Notes under the pieces: generated by a model
Told to the model about the DNA's origin: nothing
The model's database searches: none
What the model saw: only the letters and a program-made list of their open reading frames with translations
Shown here: piece by piece, positions 11,061 through 22,349 of the stretch
Layout: each line of letters starts with the position of its first letter
Position numbering within the stretch: position 1 is the first letter of the stretch
Translations under genes and position numbers: made by a program
DNA from: Craterostigma plantagineum
Taxonomy: Eukaryota > Streptophyta > Magnoliopsida > Lamiales > Linderniaceae
DNA: 64,000 nucleotides
Direction: 5' to 3'
Assembly: GCA_027422505.1 (NCBI GenBank)
Contig: JAPQWV010001423.1
Span: 25,000 to 88,999, forward strand

Positions 11061-11545
11061 TCACGGCCTCGTATCGGGCCTTCACGGCCGTGACGGCGGC
11101 TTAAACCCTATTTCTTGACTTTCTGCCATGAGTCACGGCCTCTTACAATAGGCTTCACGGCCGTGAAGGAGGCTAAAACCCTAAATATTGACTTCTTTGG
11201 CGCAGGTCACGGCCACTTACATCTAGAATCACGGCCGTGACTTCAAGATCTTGAGCTACTGCCGCGATTCACGGCTTCGTACAATGGAGATCACGGCCGT
11301 GAATCAGTATTTGTTCCATATCTTCGTCTACTGCCCACGTTCACGGGATCTTGCATGAGGTATCACGGCCGTGACAAGGGACTGCGAACTTACTGCCGTG
11401 ATTCACGGCCACTCGCACAAAGGCTCACGGCCGTGACACAAGAAGGGCCTTTTCATCTTAGCTCTCTGCCGAACTTCACGGCCTCGGGCATGCTCAGTCA
11501 CGGCCGTGACTCTTAAGTGTTTTGCTTTTGAGCTCACGGCCGTGA
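11061..11545. repeat. LTR array of palindrome TCACGGCCGTGA (8 copies)
   Basis: Perfect palindromes begin at 11082, 11155, 11229, 11291, 11363, 11425, 11498 and 11534; spacings are 73, 74, 62, 72, 62, 73 and 36. Most units also carry an upstream half-site TCACGG about 22 bases before the palindrome (11061, 11133, 11207, 11269, 11341, 11403, 11476). In element orientation the array starts about 200 bases into the LTR, in probable U3, where transcription signals reside. Function is inferred from position only. Confidence 0.9.
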
Positions 11546-11743
11546 CTAGTGACTGACAGCTTCATACTTCGTCGTTTTTTGCGCCGTTTTCGCCTCGTTT
11601 CGTTCCATTTCGCTTGATAACCGTTTTAAGGTCCTACAATATTTAAATGGGTGTAAATAGAGCCAAGAAATACATGAATAACAAAAAATATCATATTATA
11701 ACCCAAATAAACGCAACAATAAATGTATTAAAATACGTTATCA

Positions 11744-12975
11744 GTATTCCAAAACCAGGTGTTGCTTTTAAGTATCTTAACACACGAAAGGCAGCTTCAA
11801 TGTGTGACTTGTTTGGGCAGTGCATATACTGACTAAGATTCTGAACTGCAAAAGTAATATCAGGTTTAATATTGCACAAATAGATGAGTCTACCCATTAG
11901 CCGCTGAAGAAATTAATGTCCACATCATTACAGCAACTGTCATCAGAGAATCTTAAGTTTTGTTGCATAGGGGTGAACTTAGGCTTGCTCTCTAACACTC
12001 TGAATTCCTCTAACAGATCCATAGTATATTTTCATTGATTTAGGATCAATCCTCTATCACTTTTCACAACTTCTATTCCTAAAAAATATCTAAGCTCGCC
12101 TAGATCTTTTATCCCAAACATATCATCAAGAACATGCTTCATTCTAACTATTTCCTTTTGATCATTCCCAGATAATAGGATGTCATCTACATAGACAAGT
12201 AAGGAAACATGCAAATTTTTTTTTTTCAGATTTGAAAAACAGTGAATAGTCATGAAGACTTGGAACAAATCCATTATTTTTCACCACCTCAGTCAGTTTT
12301 TCATTCCACATTCTAGGTGCCTGTTTCAGCCCATAAAGAGATTTATTCAATTTGCATACACGATGATCATTATCATAGTACCCTTCGGGCAAGCACATAA
12401 ACACCTCTTCATCAAGTTCCCCATGTAAAAAGTTGGAACACGGACCAATCATTAGCAATAGACAAAACAAGCAAAATCCAGTAACCATCTTTACAACTTG
12501 TGCAAATATTTCATTATAATCTATTCCTTCCTATTGACTATAGCCCTTAGCTACTAACCTAGCCTTGTACCTTTTACCTCCCCACTAGGTTTATACTTGA
12601 TCTTAAAAATCCATTTACAACCTATGGCTTTTCTATTAGCAGGTAGCTGAACTAAGTCCCATGTCCTATTCTCAATTAGAGCTTTCATTTCTAAGTCCAT
12701 TGCCTCTCTCCATTCTAGTATTCTAGCAGCCTCCCTAGCAGTTCTAGGTATAGAGGATTTATCAATGTTATTACAGTACATCATATCATGCATGTTCAGA
12801 TTTGACAATGTCATTACAGAAGATAAAGAATATAACACATTCAATTTGGCTTTATTCAGGGAACATACATAATCATCTAGATAAGTTGGTTTCCTAATGG
12901 TTCTTCTAGGTCTGTTTAGGTCTGTAGCACTAGGCACAGCAACACTATTATCATTACAGCAATTATCCATAGAGT
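11744..12975 (-). pseudogene. copia reverse transcriptase, truncated by Athila
   Basis: Pieces in order on the minus strand: ALIENRTWDLVQLP and IGCKWIFKIKYKPSGEVKG (12970-12554), then EVFMCLPEGYY, VCKLNKSLYGLKQAPRMWNEKL (12488-12300), the catalytic box LLVYVDDILLSGND (near 12190), DMFGIKDLGELRYFLGIEV, and IKPDITFAVQNLSQYM with RVLRYLKATPGFGI at the left edge. Frames change near 12550, 12220 and 12030. The RNase H part (usually DADWA and onward) is absent because the Athila LTR begins at 11743. The three-frame break pattern precludes a working enzyme. Confidence 0.88.
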
Positions 12976-13215
12976 CAGGAAGTTCAATCTCACTAGTAGT
13001 ACCAGATTCTCATGTAGCATCTCAGGTGGATGGCTAGGAACATTATTATCATGCACATTTATGTCTGAGACTGGCTCATCATGTAAGGATGCAGAAGTGT
13101 AGTCAAAACTTTCAGAACTTGAAGCATTGGTTTGAGAAAATCATCAAAGATAACATGCACAGTTTCAGCTTTATTATCAGTATTCTGAGATATAGTTTTA
13201 AAAGGAAATACAGTC

Positions 13216-14455
13216 TCATAGAACTTCACACCTTGCAAAAATATCTTTACTTTCTAGGTCAAGCAGTTTGTATGCGTTCTTATTTTCATAGTATCCTAAC
13301 ATAACACATTGCCTAGCACGAGGTTGGAACTTGGACTTATTACTTAACACCGCAGCATAGCAAAGACAACGAAAAATTTTTAAACTATCATAATTCACAC
13401 ATTTTCCAATAAGATTTCATATAGTGATTTTCCTTTGAGGACAGAGGAAGGGGTTCTATTTATCAAATACACTGCACTAAAATGCAATCTGACCAATATA
13501 CTAAAGGCAGCCCTGATTGAAAAAACAAACCTTGTGCTACATTTAGAAGATGCCTATGTTTTCTTCCAGCTATGCCGTTTTGCTGAGGGGTATCTACTAC
13601 ACTGGTTTGATGCAACATGCCTTCTGCCCTAGTGAATTCTAGAAACTGAGCCTTTACAAATTCTGTACCATTGTCTGTCCTAATTGTTTTTAATTTTTAT
13701 TGAACTGAGTGTTAACCATGTTAACAAAGATCCTAAACCATTGCAATACCTCAGACTTATGCTGCAATAAAAAAACCCAAGCGGCTCTAGAGAAATCATC
13801 TACCAAAGTCAAAAAATATCTGCAGTTGTTATAGCTAGTTGTTCTAAAGGGGCCCCCACACATCACCATGAACAAGTTCAAAGGTAGAGAGTTTGTGTTC
13901 ACTCAATAAGAAAGGTTCTCTGGTCTGCTTTGCCTTGTGACATATATCACAAGGCTGAGCAGTTTGAGAATCTTTGAATTTCAAAACATGTTTTAGCACA
14001 TCCATCACTATATGAGTTGGATGTCCCAATCTCCTGTGCCACACATCAAATGAAGCAGCATGATTAATGAAAACAGTTTCATTAGCATTACCACACATGT
14101 CAGCACTGAAGTAGTATAATCCAGCTTTCAGCTCACCAATCCCCAGTATATCTGGGGACTGTTGGTCCTGAAAGATGCATGCATTATTTTTAAAACACAC
14201 AGTACATGTATTGTTGCTTACTAGTCTAGACACTGACAACAAGTTACACTTAAAATCAGGAACTACCAGCACATTCTTCAGCATTATTCTATGATTCAGC
14301 ATGCAATCACCAATTATCTCAACTGGCACACAACTTCCATTTGGCAGTTTGATTAGTATGTTCTCAGGCTTAATATATTTTATATTGACAAGATTTTTTG
14401 GGGAGGATACAACATGATCTGTTGCTCCTAAGTCTGTTATCCATCCTTACTAAAG
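13216..14455 (-). pseudogene. copia integrase with GAG-pre-integrase domain
   Basis: The frame 14329-13844 contains the protease-to-integrase linker, FDVWHRRLGHPT and CDICHKAKQTR (HHCC zinc domain), and ELVHGDVWGP at the start of the core. The next frame carries GPFRTTSYNNCRYFLTLVDDFSRAAWVFLL. Further left the minus strand encodes TDNGTEF with the second catalytic Asp and PQQNGIAGRKHR, where relatives have VERKHR, so the third catalytic Glu region is altered. The final part (13398-13216) matches the copia linker containing CVMLGYYENKNAYKLLD. Frameshifts at about 13850, 13680 and 13430. Confidence 0.85.
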
Positions 14456-14689
14456 TCAGATGACGGGGTGTTAACACAAGCACCTGCCATAAGGTCTGGG
14501 TCAGCTTCTTCTTGGGTTTCCCTCTCAAGTAATTTGAGCAATTTGCTGCACTGAAGAGCTGAAAAGGTTTTGAGCTGAGAGATTTTGAGCTGTAGCATCA
14601 GGGGCAGAATTAGTAATTTCTGTGGTAACTGTTCTATATGAGTTATAGTTGTTTCCCCTTTTGTAGTTATTGTAGCTTTGATTATTGGA

Positions 14690-15760
14690 CTTGGATGGTT
14701 TGCCAAACAGTTTGTAGCATTTTTCAACAGGATGTCCGTTGATGCCACAGTGTTTGCAAATTGTTATACTGTTACTGTTATTGCTTACACTACCATTATT
14801 GTTGCTATTAGGATACCCTATTATTTAAAACATCTTTCAATTGTGTGGCCTTTGATACCACAAAATTTACATTCTACACTGTTTGATTAAAGCTGTTAGT
14901 ATTAGGTTTATTAAGAGTTTAATTAAGGGAGATTGAAATATCATTTTCAGTCACATGAATGATACCTCTATGTGCTTCCTCCCTATTTACAAGATTGTAA
15001 GCATGGAGTACATTTGGCAGTGACTGATAAAGTAGTATGTTACTCCTAATAAAGTTAAAGCTTTCATTGAGACCCATTAGGAAATGCATTAGTTTTTGTT
15101 CTTCATTTAAATTCTGTTGGTGCACACCAGCATTGCATGTACAAACTGGACCAGAGGTAAGGGCTTCCAGCTCATCCCATAAGTGTTGCATTTTAGAGAA
15201 GTAAAACATAAACATTGTCATTGTTCTGTTTTAGATTGTGTATTGATTGTTGAAGACTATATTTCTTTGACCCATCAACATTTTTTGAAAGTTTTTTCTA
15301 AAGATTCCAGGCTTTTGAACCAAACTTAGCATGAGTGTATTTTATTTTTAGTTCATTGCTTAGAGAGTTTAGGAGCCATGATAAGACAATGGCATTGCAT
15401 CTTTCCCAGTCACTCAACGGTTCAGGTTCTTGCGGCAGCTGTACGGTTCCATGAATGAAGCCAGACTTATTTTTTGCAGTAAGGGCTAGCATGACAGAAT
15501 TACTCAAAGTAGGAGTAGTTCTCAGAACCTGTCAGAGTTACATTTGTGATGTTCGTTACTGACAGATCTGCCTGAGATATACAAAGAGGGTGTCTTGGAT
15601 TTAGGATGAGTTGTGGATTATTTACTGAGTTATTGTTATTAATGTTTGTGTTTTGATTAATTCCATGACTTTGATTCTCCTGGTTTTGGTTATCAATATT
15701 TTCAGTATGTTCTATATCCATGATAGTTAGAAATTGGTCAGATTGAGCAAGGCCATGCAC
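14690..15760 (-). pseudogene. copia gag with two zinc knuckles
   Basis: The N-terminus is Asn/Gln-rich. The core shows WERCNAIVLSWLLNSLSNEL (frame 15507-15298) and LMHFLMGLNESFNFIRSNIL (15221-14919), typical copia gag. Two CCHC knuckles follow: CKFCGIKGHTIERC near 14840-14875 and CKHCGINGHPVEKC near 14733-14763. The sequence between them has a one-base deletion that puts them in different frames. Gag packages element RNA; the knuckles bind nucleic acid. Confidence 0.82.
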
Positions 15761-16028
15761 CAGTCAAGCAAAATGAAAACAAGAAATAGGTTGGGTAGAG
15801 GAACGAAATCACCAGGCATCCAAGAATTGACAAACAGCCTTGTTTCAAGCTGTCCAATGTATTCACGAGGTTCACACTTGAAAGATTCCTTGACTGCCCA
15901 CAAGCAGATCAATAAATTCAGAATATTAGATCATATATTTAACAGGTATGACAAATGATTCGTGAAAGAAAGACATCAACAAGATTGAGGCAAATAGCTG
16001 ACGGAATAAGGAAGCCTAGAATCTTAGG

Positions 16029-16040
16029 GCTCTGATACCA
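16029..16040 (-). promoter_or_regulatory. copia PBS (initiator tRNA-Met)
   Basis: The minus strand reads TGGTATCAGAGC, the standard copia primer site, immediately adjacent to the LTR end at 16041. Confidence 0.93.
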
Positions 16041-16648
16041 TGTTAAAATTACAGAGTAGCAAAATATGTTCCACAATCAAACTATCACAGCCTCAAATAG
16101 ATTACAATTCAGCATCAATACAAAAAAACACAAACAAATATGAAAGCACTTATCTGTTTCGCATATAAAAATGTTTGCTTCGAGTTGTCGAGCCGGAAAC
16201 CGGGACTAAGTCTCACAAAGAAGACGAGAGGTCAACTTGTGATTACATGATCTGAGAACGAAACATTGAAGAAAGCAGATCTGTGATGAAAAGCAACGAT
16301 GCTTCGTAGAAAATAGAAAGCCTAGCTCTCAGAGATGATGAAGCTAAGGATCAGAGGGATAATCGATGTTTTTGTGTATCGTAAGAAAGAAGACTTGTGA
16401 AACAGAAATTTCTGTGAATCAGCTAAAAAACACGGCTCTTTTTCTGGGGATGGAAGTGGTGATTTTATTTTAGTCCCGAGAAATTATAACGACTTCCACA
16501 AACCTCGAAAGCTTTTTTATTTAACCCGTAATCTTTTCGGATTTGAAGATTTCGTCCCAGCTATAAGGAAGCTGGGCCGAAACTTCGATGGGCCTGGAAA
16601 ATAGTTTTGGCACATACCGTGAATAACCCGACTGGGTTATTTTTAACA
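16041..16648 (-). repeat. copia 5' LTR (608 bp)
   Basis: The plus strand starts TGTTAAAATT beside the PBS and ends ATTTTTAACA, giving terminal inverted repeats TGTTAAAA/TTTTAACA. The next five bases, AATCT (16649-16653), are the predicted target duplication; its partner should lie left of the window. Confidence 0.88.
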
Positions 16649-16959
16649 AATCTCATATTAGTCGTTGAATTGAAGCTAACGACAGCCAATGAGGCTTGGC
16701 TCTAGTGGCCTAACTTAAGCACTCAAAGTCACATATTAGGAGGATTTGAACCCCATCTCCCACATCAATTTGGGACCTCCCCATGGTCCTAGGCCCACCA
16801 TGACTATCGTTGTTGGGTGGATTTGGGACATATCCATCTGACCCCAAAAATTAGTCTCACCTCTGGAGTGTGTGGCGGTTAGCCTATAGTCGGGCTGTGT
16901 GGGGATACCTTGAGATCGAAAAGAAATTGAAGCGAACGACAAATTTGCTAGGTCACATT
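16649..16959. other. Unclassified sequence beside the copia element
   Basis: No gene is visible. Minus-strand frame 17044-16736 is open for 102 codons but shows no family character. The stretch contains GGATTTGAACCCC at 16740-16753, whose complement resembles a tRNA B box, without a convincing A box. Confidence 0.3.
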
Positions 16960-17673
16960 TAGGGGTGGTTCGGTACGGTATTACCGTACCAAAAGTGGAT
17001 ACCGTATACCGTACCGAAATTTCGGTATCGAAAAAAAAAATCATACATGTACCATACCGAAATTTCGGTATATCTTAAATTTCGATACTATATCATACCG
17101 AAATTTCGGTATGGTATCGGTATCTTACCTTCTATACCATTCACACGGAGGGTTTTTCACCATGTCTCCTAACTCGTTTATTTGTTGTTTTCGAATTTTT
17201 AGTCAATTCAAACTCCTTAGGCATAATAAGATGGATTATTAATACCAAGTTTTCAAAAAAAAAGATTTTTAATTCATAAAATAACCCTAAATAAACATGT
17301 CTTTTGTATTTTCTTTGTTTTTAATTAAGTAAAATATGATGTGTCTCAATAATCTTAAAAAGTTGGGTATAGTTAATAATATATGGGTTACATAAATTTA
17401 TAAAATCCTTATATATTTTTACCCATTTTATATTTTTTAAATTATATAATATATGTGGGTGTAAATATATATATAATATCAAAAATTATAGTATTTCAGT
17501 ATTTCGAGAATCGGTATACCTAATTTAAAATTTTCATACAATTACCGTACCGAAAAATTTTCGGTACGATATCATACCTTACCAAAAACTTCGGTATAAC
17601 TAAGTCGATATTATTGGTACGTTTCGATACGATAAGGACGGTATATCGGTATTGTATATTTTCCGAGTCCTAG
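16960..17673. mobile_element. Non-autonomous hAT-type element
   Basis: The left end TAGGGGTGGTTCGG and right end (complement TAGGACTCGG) are imperfect inverted repeats of hAT type. They are flanked by GTCACATT (16952-16959) and CTCACATT (17674-17681), an 8-bp target duplication with one mismatch. Both subterminal regions are packed with ACCGAAATTTCGGTA-type palindromes in alternating orientation. No transposase coding is present. The centre is AT-rich. Confidence 0.6.
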
Positions 17674-17681
17674 CTCACATT

Positions 17682-18983
17682 GCCGAGGAAGGAAGAGAAA
17701 AAGAATATAGAAACTAAAAGCTATTAATATTTCATTTGATTTCTCGTAAAACTTAAAGAAAGCACATGGAGTTTGTTGTAAACATATAATAATGACTACG
17801 TATACGACGATTGTAATAGTGTCAGAGAGATAATTAGACAGATAAATATTTCTTTTATACAATGGTTCTTAATACATTTTACACAATCTAATCACCTGTT
17901 TATGCTATTCAAAATTCGGTATTACAACTAATTACATTTATTATCGTTATGCACATCATCTCGTAAACATTAATACAATTTTACACCCTATCTTATTCAC
18001 ACTAGGACAATTACAGCTCATCTTATCAACATACACATATAATCCAAAAACATCCAGATTCGTAATTATTTAATTATTTCATAATAGAGGTTAACCAAGA
18101 CAATATTCGAGCCTCCTTAATTGACTTCACACGCTTCTCACCGTGATGGCGATGTTTTCTGGTATTTTTTTTACATTAATAACTACTAAATCAGTTTCGT
18201 GCCACGCTATTGTTTAAATAATCAATATTGGAGAGCGATTAGAAAAGGCTTTTTAATTATTTAGGTTTATTTTTGAAAAGACAAACTCCAACTAAAAAAA
18301 CTCGTGCTATTGCTGAAATAATGATGCAAAATGTAAAATGCAACAATAATTGAACATAAAGCAATAACTGGGTGCGTAAGTATAGCAATTCTTTTTAAGT
18401 TTTTTTTCAAAAAATAAGTATAATAGTTATGTCACTATTGATGATAGGAAAATAGATCACTATCTTCATATATCGAAACAAAAATTGTTTATGGAAAAAT
18501 TTGTAGGAATAATACTTTACTCAAGTCGAAAAATCATCTTCTGATTCTTTTCCGTCGATGGATGGAATAAACTCTCGACGTGACAAAGTTATTCTAACAC
18601 GTGAATGTTAACTTATTTTTGCATGGGTGATCCCGGTCTATTATTTTCAAACGTTAGTTACAAAAATAAGAATATTAATATGGCGATCTGGTTAAAGGTT
18701 GAACAGTGCTGTATTATGAAAATAAGTCGAGCGGCGGGCAATAAAATAATATTAAGGTAGGTCTGAACGTAAATATAATAACTCAAATCAACTTTTATGC
18801 AACTCATGTCCCGGTTCATCCGTCCCTTCAAAATAAAAGAATCGAAAAATTGTACCAGATAAGATCAAAGTGTATACGTCCCTTCAAAATTATTATAAAG
18901 AAAAATAGTACCTTCCTTTTTTTTCAATAAAAGATGCTTTAGAATTTTTTTTGTTTTTTTAAAAGATCACTTACTTTTTTTCA
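17682..18983. other. AT-rich intergenic DNA
   Basis: No gene seen. Two segments have relatives elsewhere in the window: CTCCTTAATTGACTTCACA at about 18112-18130 recurs near 40910, and the stretch 18680-18785 (ending in a GCGGGCAATAAAATAA-like word) resembles 23629-23745. These look like old dispersed copies of unknown repeats. Confidence 0.35.
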
Positions 18984-18992
18984 ATAAAAGAA

Positions 18993-19424
18993 GGGATCTT
19001 TACACATAAGTACCTAATTGAATAAAAATTGTGATTTAGTACCTTGTCAGGATTTTTTTATATATAGGTACCTAACAGAATAAATTTTTTACACATAGGT
19101 ACCCGATCCCCGAAAGTACACCATACAACACATTGGGTACACTATATCAACACATTTGGGTACTCTATATAATAGAAAATGGTACGACGTATGCTTAATT
19201 TAGGTATGCTCTATGTAAAACACAGGTATGCCTTAGGTACGACGTATGCTATATTTAGGTACCCTATATCAACGTGTTATGGTACGCAATATATATACAG
19301 AAAGGTATGACATGACTAAGGAAACTGGTAAAAATTAAATTGGGTACCTATCTGTAAAATTTTCTGACATGGGTACCTATGTGTAAAAATTTTATCCAAT
19401 TGGATATTTTTCTATAGATTCACC
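18993..19424. mobile_element. Small MULE-like element D (432 bp)
   Basis: Flanked by ATAAAAGAA (18984-18992) and ATAAAAGGA (19425-19433), a 9-bp target duplication with one mismatch, the length used by Mutator-like elements. The ends are inverted repeats: GGGATCTTTACACATAAGTA on the left against complement GGTGAATCTATAGAAAAATA on the right, followed by matching CCAATTG/CTAATTG blocks. The interior carries many GGTACC or GTACG words. No coding capacity. Confidence 0.6.
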
Positions 19425-19433
19425 ATAAAAGGA

Positions 19434-19806
19434 TATTAAATACTTCTAACTTTACCTTTTTTTTAAATAAAGCGCAAATATTAGCAAAAAACTATTAAAT
19501 AGGATCAAATAATTAATAAGGGTATAACATGTATTTTCATTCATTTCTTAACAGGTGTGCATTTTCATGTAATCGACCTGTAGAAGCAGAGAGAGTATTA
19601 GATAAGAGGGCGAGTTTCCGGTGGCTTGTTTGAGGTTATTAAACACTAAATTAATACTTAGATAATCATGATATGAATCAAAGTGATATATTATCAATGT
19701 GTTTGTTTGGTGATATATTTCATTTTGAGTATGACGGGGATACTGAATTATTTGTGCTTTTCTAATAACAAGACGTGCTAGTTTATGTAGTGTAAATGTA
19801 CTATTA
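19434..19806. other. AT-rich intergenic DNA
   Basis: No gene visible. Near 19715 the words GTGTTTGTTTGGTGATATATTTCATTTT resemble sequence inside the adjacent Tourist-like element (near 19906), which may mark a degraded relative of it. Confidence 0.3.
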
Positions 19807-20632
19807 GGGGTGTTTGTTTCCGGTGATCCAACATCACAGTGATACTCACATCACCGTGATGTGGATATCACTGTGATGTGGATCTATGTTATATGCAATT
19901 AATGTGTTTGTTTTGGGGTAATATTTCATTTTGCATATCAATGTGATAATGGAACATCATGTTTGTTTAATCGCAGTGATGCCTGGAGTGATGTTGTGTA
20001 CATGTCATATTTAACCTTATGTATATTATAAAGTGTTAATATATTCATTTGAGGTAATCTTTACCGTGATAGTTATTAATATTTGAAAAACCAAAGATTA
20101 TTGTTAAGCTTATAAGCATGTTACATAATTCATCAATAGAATTATTATATTTGTTATGCTTTAAACATAGATTTCTTAACCAATTATTAATTATAAGTAT
20201 TTTATATAATTCTTCAATATAATTATTTTATCTTTCTAAGCTTTAATAGATTACTCAATTATAAGTTAAATTTTTTTTTCAATGATCCTTGAACATAATT
20301 CTTTTTTAAGCATTAAATATAAATTTTTTGAGATTTAAATATGTTGGTTATGTAATTTAAAATAGGAGAAGGGTGTATAAGGAATAGATGTTAAAAGGTA
20401 AGGGATAATTTTGTCCAAAGAAATATTGAAAATATCACAACATCACGGTGATGGAGGGTCACCCTGTTTTTTGGGGTGATCCAAAAGCCGGAATATCACC
20501 CCATTTTGATCACCTAGGTGATCCTCCATCACGGTGATGATTCATCAGCTACGCTAAACAAACGCGGTGATTAGGAAGCGATGGAAGGATCACAGTGATG
20601 TTTGGGAGGATCACCCCAAAACAAACAATCCC
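19807..20632. mobile_element. Tourist/PIF-Harbinger-like element
   Basis: The left end GGGGTGTTTGTTT and the complement of the right end GGGATTGTTTGTTTT are inverted repeats of the Tourist pattern, with repeated TCACNGTGAT words beyond both ends. The bases outside are TTA on the left and TAT on the right, so the expected 3-bp target duplication is imperfect and boundaries may be off by one or two bases. No transposase is encoded in 826 bp. Confidence 0.5.
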
Positions 20633-22345
20633 TATAAAAATTATTGGCTGCTTCTTCTTTGAAAAATACTTTTCTTTATGAAGATATTTACAGAGGGTGT
20701 TATTTCTCGGAAAGCAGTAAGATTATCAACGTTATCTCCCTAATCATGGTTTACAAAATATCACGTTATTTACAGAAAGCGTTTCAACGATATTACCTAG
20801 TTATTTGCAGGTGTTCTGGGTTTGCTCACGGAAAAGTAAATAACTGAAGTAAAGTGGGACGGAATTTTTATACAGGTTATATCCCCAACCGGGTTTAAAT
20901 CTATCATTGGGGTGTGATCTCCCCAAGAGTTCCAATCAATCACTGAGTATTACCTATTATGGTTATAAAATGATTGACCCGTACACAACCGAAGCACTAT
21001 GGAGACTATACCTCGTTCTAGGCTGTCGCACGCCAAGTTTCGTTCCACGTCGTTTACCCAGGAAATCAATTCCCCGATTGGACACAGCTTGCTACTGAAG
21101 GGCCACCGAATCCACCAAATTCGTCCCTCCACGTGCGAAAGACTCCACTCGTGCTCCTTTGTGCGCTCAACACGTCCGAATGCACAACACGTCCGAAGAC
21201 AAGGGTTTAGGGTAGGGTGTTGCTAAAGATCACTCACGGGTACAGATTCACAAATTTAAGCTCAACACAGACTACAAATATATTAAAGCTCAAAACACTC
21301 TATGGAATTTGATGGCTTGTGTGTTCGGTACCCTTTAACGTGGAGTGTTTATCTTCTATATAGACCTCAGAATCGCTTCTATACTTCACAAGGAAAGTTA
21401 AGCACATAATTTACAAGAGAAAGCTCAATAATCACGTGCATTAACTCAAGGAATCATGCCAAGAATGAATCTATTAAGCTCAACGTTCATGCATGATCAC
21501 TTACCATAAATATCAGTCTTACTTTCCTTCCCCGGTAATCTCATCCGTTTGTCAGCACATTCCATATATAGACTCAATCAGCATATTACCACACATAAGC
21601 CCAATCAATTAATCACTAATCCCAAGTCGCATAAGGAAATATAGATCATTGATTTACTGATTTAACAGGCAAATAAGATAGCAGTCATATCAGTGATATT
21701 CTTTCCATCACATGCAAGCACTTAATCGAAATATCTTGCCATATATATATCATAGTCATTCATATCCGGGTGATCACATCGATATTCTTTCCTAAAATAA
21801 CTCAATCTCGCAGACAGTTCACATATTTCTCAACATGATATATTTTCCATATATAGCACGCAATGAGATTCCATTCATACGAAAACGTTCATAACTAGGT
21901 GATCACAACAATATTCCAATTAAGCACAAGATCATACAAATTCGATTATCTTAACAATTTAATCACATTTAAGCACTTAATCGAATTTACATACTTAAAC
22001 ATCATAAGCATCGAGTTTTCTAAATTATTGAGTTAGTCTAGCTAAGGAGGTTGTACGACAAGTGTTGTAAAACCGAGGCTTCTAGTAGATACGTTTCTGA
22101 CCGGAAAGAAGGGGAGACGTAGGAGGTTTTAGCTCCAAACTTGCAAAAACAAACTGTGTTCATACCGCAAAGTCACACACACCACGCTCACATCCGGTCT
22201 GGTTTAAAATCGACCGGTTTCTTCCGCACATCACACATAAATATCAAGCACCAATATTGATCTTTAACGAGATCAAAACCGAGAAATATACATAAGATAA
22301 TCAAGTTTTATTCACCCCTATAAACGTCGCATGCAATGCAAGTAT
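20633..22345. other. Unclassified 1.7-kb region, repeat-like
   Basis: No convincing gene in either strand; open frames up to 75 codons near 20900-21230 have no recognisable domain. The higher GC around 20980-21190 and multiple short repeats (CATAT, TCACATAT words) suggest transposon-derived sequence, possibly an old LTR, but I found no paired terminus, PBS or polypurine tract. Confidence 0.3.
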
Positions 22346-22349
22346 ATTT

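Larger units (their letters stand above)
1..11743 (-). mobile_element. Athila-type Ty3/gypsy LTR retrotransposon (left end outside window)
   Basis: Reading the minus strand from 11743 leftwards gives LTR, a PBS complementary to plant tRNA-Asp, gag, protease, RT, RNase H, integrase and an Athila ORF-1-like gene in the env position, which is the Athila order. The only LTR present is the 5' one (10039-11743). No matching LTR is seen before base 1, so the 3' LTR must lie outside and the element exceeds 11.7 kb. The element interrupts the RT of a copia element at 11743/11744. The five bases next to the LTR, GTATT at 11744-11748, are the predicted target duplication. Coding regions carry several in-frame stops and frameshifts, so the copy is not autonomous as written. 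Confidence 0.9.
10039..11743 (-). repeat. Athila 5' LTR (1705 bp)
   Basis: The plus strand begins TGATCGCG next to the PBS and ends CGTTATCA, giving LTR termini TGAT...ATCA in element orientation. The right boundary is supported because copia RT coding (ATPGFGI) resumes exactly there. The length fits Athila LTRs, which are usually 1-2 kb. It contains two internal repeat systems, listed separately. The matching 3' LTR is outside the window. Confidence 0.85.
11744..16648 (-). mobile_element. Ty1/copia retrotransposon, interrupted by Athila
   Basis: Minus-strand order from the right: 608-bp LTR, PBS for initiator tRNA-Met, gag with two zinc knuckles, integrase, RT. The RT reading frame stops being copia-like exactly at the Athila LTR edge (11743). 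The missing RNase H and 3' LTR should continue to the left of the Athila element outside the window. The order gag, protease, integrase, RT defines copia. Frameshifts and stops throughout show an older, inactive copy. Confidence 0.88.

Noticed and set aside
11631..11643. Alternative Athila LTR edge at CCTACA (11638)
   Set aside because: Copia RT coding does not resume there; it resumes at 11744, where TGAT/ATCA termini also match.
16735..16760. tRNA gene or tRNA-derived SINE suggested by a B-box-like sequence on the minus strand
   Set aside because: No A box at the right distance, no cloverleaf and no A-rich or T-rich tail were found.
20907..21226. Small host gene at 20907-21226
   Set aside because: Overlapping frames on both strands have no recognisable domain, and codon use offers no preference.
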